From: Allobosea sp.
GTDB taxonomy: Bacteria > Pseudomonadota > Alphaproteobacteria > Rhizobiales > Beijerinckiaceae
Reading direction: 5' to 3'
Assembly (NCBI GenBank): GCA_024231975.1
Contig: JAAEQB010000090.1
Span: 29,069-93,068, forward strand
DNA: 64,000 nt
A program made the translations under genes and the position numbers. Positions 59,448 to 64,000 of this stretch are shown here, piece by piece; the stretch's first letter is position 1; each line of letters opens with the position of its first letter. The notes below the pieces were generated by a model. That model was not told where the DNA came from. It made no database searches and saw only the letters and a list, made by a program, of their open reading frames with translations.

Positions 59448-59534
59448 TCGAATTGCCGGGGAGCCCGTCAGCCCCTCCGGCGATCGCCTGGCCCTCGCAA
59501 GGGGCTGCCCTCCTTGGGCGCTTCCTCCCTGACT

Positions 59535-59570
59535 GGCCCGGTCTCGCTCTCGCGAGGCCGGGCCTTTTTT
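59535..59570 (+). terminator. Strong rho-independent terminator ending the late operon
   Basis: GGCCCGG(TCTCG) pairs with (CGAG)GCCGGGCC across 59535-59564, followed by TTTTTT. A long GC-rich stem and T6 make this a strong terminator. It also separates the late operon from the convergent leftward gene that ends at 59574. Confidence 0.92.
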
Positions 59571-59573
59571 GCT

Positions 59574-59963
59574 TCAGTCGATCAGATCGGCCCAGACGAT
59601 CTCGGTCTCGATCCCCTGCGCGGCTAGCTGATCGTCGAGCCATGCGGTCATCATCGCATGGGCGCCGAGCGGGATGCCGATGTCGTCCGGGCTCGCTGCA
59701 AGATCGTCCTGCGTGCGGTAGCGGCGGATCTGGATCGGGCCGGCCATGGTCTGATCGGTAGCAATTGCGACCAGACGATCCACGGCCTTCTCCATTGCCT
59801 CTTCCAGCGCATCGAGTGACGCAAGGGCGTCAGGTGGAACCGATGAGTGGTCGTTGATCCAGCGATTGACGGTGCGCTCGTTTACCGGCCCGCACACTGC
59901 GGCCGTCTCCGAGATGGAGAGGCCGAGTGCGCGACGGCGTGTATCGAAGCCGGCGCCTGTCAC
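59574..59963 (-). CDS. HTH protein, DUF1870-like antitoxin/regulator
   Basis: A 129-aa protein with an N-terminal HTH (FDTRRRALGLSISETAAVCG, NERTVNRWINDHSSVPPDAL). The rest is an acidic helical domain (EEAMEKAVDRLVAIATDQTM) and a mixed C-terminus. It is the second gene behind a promoter carrying a perfect 19-bp palindrome, its likely self-regulatory site. It could be an antitoxin or a regulator for the small upstream gene. Confidence 0.7.
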   Translation of the reverse strand: MTGAGFDTRRRALGLSISETAAVCGPVNERTVNRWINDHSSVPPDALASLDALEEAMEKAVDRLVAIATDQTMAGPIQIRRYRTQDDLAASPDDIGIPLGAHAMMTAWLDDQLAAQGIETEIVWADLID

Positions 59964-60169
59964 CGGTTCGGCTCGAAAGCGGGAGAGGCAACGCTCGTCT
60001 CGGAGCGATAGTAGAAGTGGGGGATTTCCAGCTCAGCGAAATCCTCGGCTTCCATCCGATCGGCCATGTAGGCCTTGAAAACCTCGGCGGCCTCATCGGC
60101 GGTCTCGGCATAGCCGATCACGAAGGCATCGCGGGTGGCGTCATCGAGGACAGCGATCTTGTTGGTCAT
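59960..60169 (-). CDS. Hypothetical small protein (69 aa), first gene of the right-end cassette
   Basis: MTNKIAVLDDATRDAFVIGY, AETADEAAEVFKAYMADRM and EIPHFYYRSETS. Not recognised. Its start is about 43 nt downstream of a consensus promoter; the stop overlaps the HTH gene by four bases. Paired with an HTH regulator it could be the effector of a small two-gene module. Confidence 0.62.
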   Translation of the reverse strand: MTNKIAVLDDATRDAFVIGYAETADEAAEVFKAYMADRMEAEDFAELEIPHFYYRSETSVASPAFEPNR

Positions 60170-60218
60170 GGTTATCTCCCTCTGGAGGCCGGGTGGCCCA
60201 TCGCCATCCGGTGATCAG

Positions 60219-60247
60219 AATATATGTCCGATTATCGGACATGTCAA
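60219..60247 (-). promoter_or_regulatory. Consensus promoter of the right-end cassette with operator in the spacer
   Basis: Minus strand TTGACA (60247-60242), 17-bp spacer, TATATT (60224-60219). The spacer consists of the palindrome ATGTCCGAT-T-ATCGGACAT (60224-60242). This is the best promoter match in the prophage, and the cassette HTH protein is the obvious ligand. Confidence 0.82.
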
Positions 60248-60320
60248 GAGGTGTTGAGCCTCGCTTGACTCTCGCCCTATCGGGTGATTGTTCTCTGTCC
60301 GTTCACGGTGGAGAGTGTCC

Positions 60321-60542
60321 ATGGCAACGGCGAGGAAGTATCGCTTCGAGGTCGTCACCCAGCGCGCCGATGGTGGCGAGCACCAGGTCGTTTCGCGGCA
60401 TCATGTGAAGCGGCAGGCGGTGCGGCGCATCATCCGTCACCCGCTCCAGCTCGGTCAGTGCATAGCGGTGCTGGAAGATGGCAAGGTCATCCATGCCAGC
60501 CGCTGCCTCGACCTCGAGCATCTCGCCGAAATCCCTTTCTGA
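60321..60542 (+). CDS. Hypothetical small protein (73 aa)
   Basis: Starts MATARKYRFEVVTQRADGGE after GGAG (60310-60313). The rest, RHHVKRQAVRRIIRHPLQLG and CIAVLEDGKVIHASRCLDLE, looks like a compact beta-alpha protein with a basic centre. Not recognised. It is divergent from the right-end cassette promoter. Confidence 0.58.
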   Translation: MATARKYRFEVVTQRADGGEHQVVSRHHVKRQAVRRIIRHPLQLGQCIAVLEDGKVIHASRCLDLEHLAEIPF

Positions 60543-60556
60543 TACCGTCGCCAGCC

Positions 60557-60940
60557 ATGTCCGCAGAGCCGCCTGGGCCGAACACGACCCTGCAGCACTA
60601 TCCCTGGATCGTGGTGCGCTTCGCCTGCACCGCCTGCCGGGTCCATGCGAATGTCAGGCTGGCGGTGCTGGTTGAGCGCTACGGCGCGACCGAGACGATC
60701 GAGCGGCTCCTCGCGCGCTTCCATGCCAATTGCCCGCACCGGCCGGTGAAGCGGAACGGCCGTCCGATGCGCCGCGATGTGCCTTGCGGCGGCTACTGTC
60801 CGGATCTCGGCTCGACACGGCCGCCGGACCTGCCGCCGTCGCTCGCGGGGCTGACCGTCATCAGCGGCGGAAAGGAGGATATGCTGCCAGGATACGAAGA
60901 GCCGGCCGACCGCCGGCGCAGGGTGGGCGGCGACGAGTAG
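60557..60940 (+). CDS. Cys-containing hypothetical protein (127 aa)
   Basis: RFACTACRVHANVRLAVLVE contains a CxxC pair, and later cysteines (HANCPHRP, VPCGGYCPDLG) could complete a zinc site. The C-terminal part is Pro/Arg-rich. Not recognised. It is the last prophage gene before attR, 14 bases after the previous gene. Confidence 0.6.
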   Translation: MSAEPPGPNTTLQHYPWIVVRFACTACRVHANVRLAVLVERYGATETIERLLARFHANCPHRPVKRNGRPMRRDVPCGGYCPDLGSTRPPDLPPSLAGLTVISGGKEDMLPGYEEPADRRRRVGGDE

Positions 60941-61013
60941 CGCCTTGCGCGGCAGGCATTTCCGCGGTTTTCTGGCGGCTCGGGGTGCGTCGAGAAGAAG
61001 CCAGAACGTCTAA

Positions 61014-61079
61014 CTTTTCGTGCAACAATTTGGGTAACATTGGCGACGTAAGTAATTGAAGGATAATGGTTTGACGTTC
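61014..61079 (+). promoter_or_regulatory. Candidate integrase arm-type binding sites, right end
   Basis: CTTTTCG (61014-61020), CGTGCAACAATT (61019-61030), a related GGGTAACATTGG (61033-61044) and TTGACGTTC (61071-61079). These are the same words as next to attL, in the same orientation on both sides. Confidence 0.55.
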
Positions 61080-61082
61080 GTG

Positions 61083-61104
61083 TCAAATCCCTCCCTGTCC
61101 GCCA
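61083..61104 (+). repeat. attR, 22-bp core
   Basis: Exact copy of 9487-9508, the 3' 22 bases of tRNA-Ser(CGA) with its CCA, but not preceded by the rest of a tRNA. It marks the right end of the prophage. Confidence 0.93.
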
Positions 61105-61379
61105 ATCTCTCCCTAAGATATTGTCTTTCTTTATATTTTTCGGGTGGCCTCTCATGGCCCTCAATTCGACCCACAAACCTTTACTGCCTGTGAAATGCGG
61201 TCCGCGAATGGGCGCGCATGGCTTGAGTCGATAAGTAAATTGTCGTCAGAGACGTGTGTAATCGGTTCTAAAGTTTATTGTTGCGGTAAAATTTAATATA
61301 ATTGACAATTATAGCATTATTGTGTAAATTGATTTTGCATTTATGTCATGGGAGTGCCTTTCTCAGAATTGGAAATACA

Positions 61380-61972
61380 ATGCTTGGGCGTCAGTCGAAG
61401 ACGCTTTCAGCTCGGATGTTGCTCCAATTGAGGGTGCGTGCGCGTTTGTCTTCTTGGCCGGCGCGCGATGAAGTTATTGTGTTGCTGTCTGCCTATGCAG
61501 GTTTGCGAGCGGGCGAGATCGCCGGGCTGCGTTGGACCATGGTGACGCGGGCGGATGGCCGAGTAGGCGAGGTACTCAGCCTGCCGGATCGAACACCAAA
61601 TATGGTGGAGGCGGGCGGATTCCGCTGCACAGCGAGCTGAGAGCTGCTCTGCGATCACTGCAGCGTGAGTCCGCCGCCTGGGGCATTGGGCTCGAAGATC
61701 CAATCATTGGATCTTTTCGCGGTGGGGCGTTACGAGCCAACAGCATCGTCAACTGGTTCACGGCTCTTTATCGTGAGCTAGGCTTGGAGGGCTGCTCGTC
61801 GCATTCGGGGCGGCGCACCTTCATCACGATGGCGGCGCGCCGGGCTCACAAAGCCGGTGCCTCGCTGCGCGATGTGCAATTGCTTGCAGGCCATCGCTCG
61901 ATCGAGACGACGCAGCGCTACATCGACGGTGATAGTGACGCCCAAAGAAGGCTTGTTGCCCTACTGGGTTAG
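61380..61972 (+). pseudogene. Tyrosine recombinase/integrase, broken by one frameshift
   Basis: The first frame (61380-61640) has the box I region AYAGLRAGEIAGLRW. The second frame contains TKYGGGGRIPLHSELRAALR, SHSGRRTFITMAARRAH (box II with the H-x-x-R), LLAGHRS and TTQRYIDGD with the catalytic Tyr. The frames join by assuming one lost base near 61595-61597. The restored protein would be about 197 aa, similar to small chromosomal phage-type integrases. It lies just outside attR, so it belongs to the host or an older insertion at this site. Confidence 0.8.
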
Positions 61973-61984
61973 CAGGCGCTGTTG

Positions 61985-62227
61985 TCAGCGTGCCGGGCCG
62001 CCAGGATCGCGGATCAGCTCCTCGGTCGGCACGCCAAGCGCGGCGGCGATCCAATGCAGATTATCGATTGAGATCGCATGCATCTTGCGCTCGAGCTTGC
62101 TGATGTTGGTGCGATGCAGATTCGCCCGATCGGCCAGCTCTTCCTGACTTAGTCCACGCTCGGATCGCAGACGCCGGACATTGTCGGCGATGATGCGGCG
62201 CAAGGGGCTGGGGCGATCAACCTTCAC
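61985..62227 (-). CDS. XRE-family HTH regulator (80 aa)
   Basis: A single HTH domain: IADNVRRLRSERGLSQEELA, DRANLHRTNISKLERKMHAI and a final WIAAALGVPTEELIRD. It begins with a GTG at 62227 inside a CACCTG/CAGGTG inverted repeat (62225-62241), a likely self-operator. The target genes are unknown; the divergent membrane protein is the nearest candidate. Confidence 0.8.
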   Translation of the reverse strand: MKVDRPSPLRRIIADNVRRLRSERGLSQEELADRANLHRTNISKLERKMHAISIDNLHWIAAALGVPTEELIRDPGGPAR

Positions 62228-62273
62228 CTGGCCAGCAGGTGGTCTTGACGCGTTTTTGACTACAGCGTTTATG
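62225..62273 (+). promoter_or_regulatory. Operator-like repeat and promoter of the membrane-protein gene
   Basis: CACCTG-GCCAG-CAGGTG (62225-62241), then TTGACG (62245-62250), 17-bp spacer, TTTATG (62268-62273). The inverted repeat also covers the start of the divergent XRE gene. Confidence 0.5.
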
Positions 62274-62294
62274 GTTCAATTTGGAGATAACCCT

Positions 62295-62879
62295 ATGACA
62301 GATACCGAACAAGTGACCTCTGCCACCAAGTCATTGGCTTGGTATCGTCGCTTCTGGCCGTTGAGGCTGATGCTACTGGCAGCTGTGTTGGTCGCGACGA
62401 TCGCCCCCGTGATCGGGCTGATCATCATACTCGCGCCGCTCGCGATCCCATGGTCCGGCCCGACAGCCAACCAGAAAGGCGAGCTCGTCTCGCCTCTGGG
62501 GAAAGCAGTATTGACGGCTTTGGGGTTTGCCCTGATCGGCTGGCAGTTCATCCAGCATGAAGCAGGGCCCGGCCGACCGCGACTTGGTGAGAACGGCTAC
62601 CCCATCTGCGACAGCAGATTCATGAAGCACGCAGTGGTTCAGGCGCTCAACAATGGCCCGGCTGCGCGCCGCGGCGGCTTTGAGGCCAGCGAAGTGCTCG
62701 ACAGCATCTCCGTGACGGATCTGCCGATCTACAAGCAGATCAACCAGCCTGAGCTAAGGCAGCTCATGGAAGGCAAGTGCCAGCACAACGTGTTGACCAA
62801 TCAAGGGCAGCAAGTGGTGACGTCGAGCTTCCAATGGGTCGACAAGACTGCCGGCCGCTACTTTGTCGACGTCGAGTAG
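62295..62879 (+). CDS. Small membrane protein of unknown function (194 aa)
   Basis: Two hydrophobic segments (FWPLRLMLLAAVLVATIAPV and APVIGLIIILAPLAIPWSG form the first long hairpin; AVLTALGFALIGWQFI the second) are followed by a soluble C-terminal domain with an even mix of residues (SVTDLPIYKQINQPELRQLM). Not recognised. GGAG lies eight bases before ATG 62295; an upstream ATG at 62271 overlaps the promoter and is less likely. Confidence 0.65.
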   Translation: MTDTEQVTSATKSLAWYRRFWPLRLMLLAAVLVATIAPVIGLIIILAPLAIPWSGPTANQKGELVSPLGKAVLTALGFALIGWQFIQHEAGPGRPRLGENGYPICDSRFMKHAVVQALNNGPAARRGGFEASEVLDSISVTDLPIYKQINQPELRQLMEGKCQHNVLTNQGQQVVTSSFQWVDKTAGRYFVDVE

Positions 62880-63095
62880 ACCGGCCAATCTTGATGGTCG
62901 CGGCGGCGCGGATGGCGGCGGCATAGCTGCCGCCGCTCTGCTTCTGTTCTAACGAGTACCTCACCACAACAATCTGGGCTTCTTCAACATGATCCGCCAG
63001 AAGCTGACATTCGTTCTCAGCCGGAGAGCGGACGTCTCGATTTGTCATGGGCCCGCATCCGCCCTGACGCCGAACAGAAGTTTGATCCTCAGAAT
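62880..63095. other. Intergenic region
   Basis: A 216-bp stretch between the membrane-protein gene and the convergent DUF1684 gene. No gene or clear terminator was recognised. Confidence 0.4.
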
Positions 63096-63758
63096 TTATC
63101 GGGTGCGTTCGCCAGCGCGGATCGCAACCGGCAATCGATTTTCGGGAGCCGAGAGTGGACACACCCACGCCTCCGAATAGGCGCAGGAAGGGTAATAAGC
63201 GAAATTGAAATCCAGGATTATTCGGCCGTCATCGGATGCGCCGAGATCCGCGCTCTTGATCGTGTCCAGCAAATAGCGTCCGCCGGGAAATGTCTCGTTC
63301 CTGTTGGTCTCATCGCCGAAAGGTAGGAATACCCCGCCCCCATAACCCTCGATCCAATAGAGCGTCAGTTCGGCGCCGAGCGCCTCGCCGAGCCCGCGAG
63401 TCAAGGCATACGGCACAATCCTCATTCGGCCATCGTTGCCGACTTCGATATCGATCGTCTCGCGATGAGAAGCTGGCTCCAGTGTGACGGCGAAGCGCTG
63501 CGCCGGATCATAGGCGAAATAGTCCAGCGCCTGAAACGATGCGCGACGGTCCGACGTTAAAGGCGATTGCGCGTGCTCCCGAAACAAGCCGTCCCGCACA
63601 TTTCGCCAATGAGCCCAGGCTTGCTGGGCTGGCATCGTCCTCACCGATGCATAGAGATCAGCAATGCGTCGCCGCCAGTCATGCAGGCTCGATATTGCGC
63701 CGAGCCATTTTTCCGGCGAAGGCGTATCGGCAGGTGTAAGAACGTCTTCGGTCATCAA
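63096..63758 (-). CDS. DUF1684 domain protein
   Basis: A 220-aa protein matching the DUF1684 pattern: DWRRRIADLYASVRTMPAQQ (the W-R-x-x-R start), HAQSPLTSDRRASFQALDYF, AYDPAQRFAVTLEP, then the core LTLYWIEGYGGGVFLPFGDE and GGRYLLDTIKSAD, with the ending FNFAYYPSCAYSEAWVCPLS (the conserved N-Y/F-x-x-x-P-x-C box) and APENRLPVAIRAGE. Function unknown; the family occurs across bacteria. Confidence 0.85.
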   Translation of the reverse strand: MMTEDVLTPADTPSPEKWLGAISSLHDWRRRIADLYASVRTMPAQQAWAHWRNVRDGLFREHAQSPLTSDRRASFQALDYFAYDPAQRFAVTLEPASHRETIDIEVGNDGRMRIVPYALTRGLGEALGAELTLYWIEGYGGGVFLPFGDETNRNETFPGGRYLLDTIKSADLGASDDGRIILDFNFAYYPSCAYSEAWVCPLSAPENRLPVAIRAGERTR

Positions 63759-64000
63759 TGGCGCTCCGGGCTTCTGCTAGAACGGGAAACCTGTCGGCTG
63801 GTTCATGGGATTGAACGGATAATGTTTGCTGCGCTTGGGCTGATCAGAACCCAGAACGCCTTCTGAGCGCGAGCCTCAGCGTTTCGACGGTGCGAAACGA
63901 GCGAACGGTTGATACGAACCTCCAGAATGGGTGACCGTCACAGGTGACCGCCGCAAGCCCGGACGCTATTGCGGACAAGATGCGCCGATGTCGTTGAAAA
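63759..64000. other. Right window end, no gene recognised
   Basis: Contains the region upstream of the DUF1684 gene. Short open frames here lack family features and are probably shadows. A gene could begin near the end (ATG at 63988) but only four codons are visible. Confidence 0.35.

Larger units (their letters stand above)
9487..61104. mobile_element. Integrated tailed-phage prophage, myovirus type, about 51.6 kb
   Basis: The element is bounded by an exact 22-bp direct repeat: the last 22 bases of the tRNA-Ser gene (9487-9508) and 61083-61104. It contains an integrase, a CI/S24 repressor with divergent early operons, replication genes, methyltransferases, a complete head gene set (GpA terminase, portal, S49 protease, decoration, capsid), a contractile tail (sheath, tube, tape measure, gp43 to gp48-like baseplate), a fibre and a lysis cassette. 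I saw no frameshifted or missing essential gene, so it may be inducible. It is not Mu-like in integration: there is no MuA/MuB. Confidence 0.95.
60941..61379. other. Right prophage end and AT-rich host sequence
   Basis: No gene was recognised. The stretch holds integrase arm-like repeats (61014-61044) and TTGACGTTC (61071-61079), the attR core (61083-61104), and then AT-rich host DNA. 61240-61340 is far more AT-rich than the rest of the window and probably carries the promoter region of the broken recombinase that follows. Confidence 0.55.

Noticed and set aside
9487..61104. Mu-type transposable phage
   Set aside because: The tail genes resemble Mu, but there is no MuA/MuB transposase, and the tRNA att repeat with a tyrosine integrase shows site-specific integration.
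61083..61104. Second tRNA-Ser gene
   Set aside because: Only the last 22 bases match; no D arm, anticodon arm or 5' acceptor strand lies upstream.

Overview
The window is a GC-rich chromosomal segment of an alphaproteobacterium, most likely a Hyphomicrobiales (Rhizobiales) member such as Bosea or a relative. The grounds are an invasion-associated-locus-B-type protein, a long L21 with a helix-hairpin-helix tail, a zinc-less DnaG-like primase and a GcrA-type regulator. The genus is an inference from protein style, not a database result. A complete-looking tailed-phage prophage of about 51.6 kb is inserted in it.

Left host flank (1-9418): a partial unrecognised gene, a DSD1-type PLP enzyme, an MsbA-type ABC exporter, a GNAT acetyltransferase, a DHA2-type MFS exporter, an IalB-type periplasmic protein, and the leftward cluster rplU - rpmA - GNAT - obgE. 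A tRNA-Ser(CGA) gene follows at 9419-9508.

Prophage (9487-61104): the ends are an exact 22-bp direct repeat, the 3' end of the tRNA-Ser (attL 9487-9508) and its copy (attR 61083-61104). The tyrosine integrase lies just inside attL. Lysogeny control sits at 19.5-21 kb: an S24/CI-type repressor with two pairs of GGAAATTTCC operators, one of each pair lying exactly in the 17-bp spacer of a leftward (PL) and a rightward (PR) promoter. The leftward early operon (19519 to 10929) encodes small unknown proteins, an HD hydrolase, a very large ParB-like protein, an anchored thermonuclease, SSB and a PcfJ-like protein. The rightward early operon (20991 to 34192) encodes small regulators, a GcrA-like protein, a MazG-like protein, a repeat-containing C5 methyltransferase, a helicase-methyltransferase fusion and a primase-helicase. 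A leftward toxin-antitoxin operon interrupts it. A 310-bp iteron-rich nested inverted repeat (33074-33386) follows the primase and is a candidate replication origin.

Late genes (34316-59447, all rightward): lambda-type head genes (GpA terminase, gpW-like joiner, portal, S49 protease, scaffold-like, decoration, capsid) followed by a Mu-type contractile tail (sheath, tube, chaperone with a programmed -1 frameshift, tape measure, gp43 to gp48-like baseplate, fibre). Next come a secreted beta-propeller-like moron candidate bordered by repeats and a lysis cassette, closed by a strong terminator. The virion should therefore be a myovirus. At the right end there is a leftward autoregulated two-gene cassette and two small rightward genes.

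Right host flank (61105-64000): a frameshifted second tyrosine recombinase, an XRE regulator, a small membrane protein and a DUF1684 protein. The most interesting items are the iteron palindrome, the paired unusual methyltransferases alongside a phage GcrA homologue, the mirrored operator-in-spacer promoters, and the repeat-bordered secreted protein.
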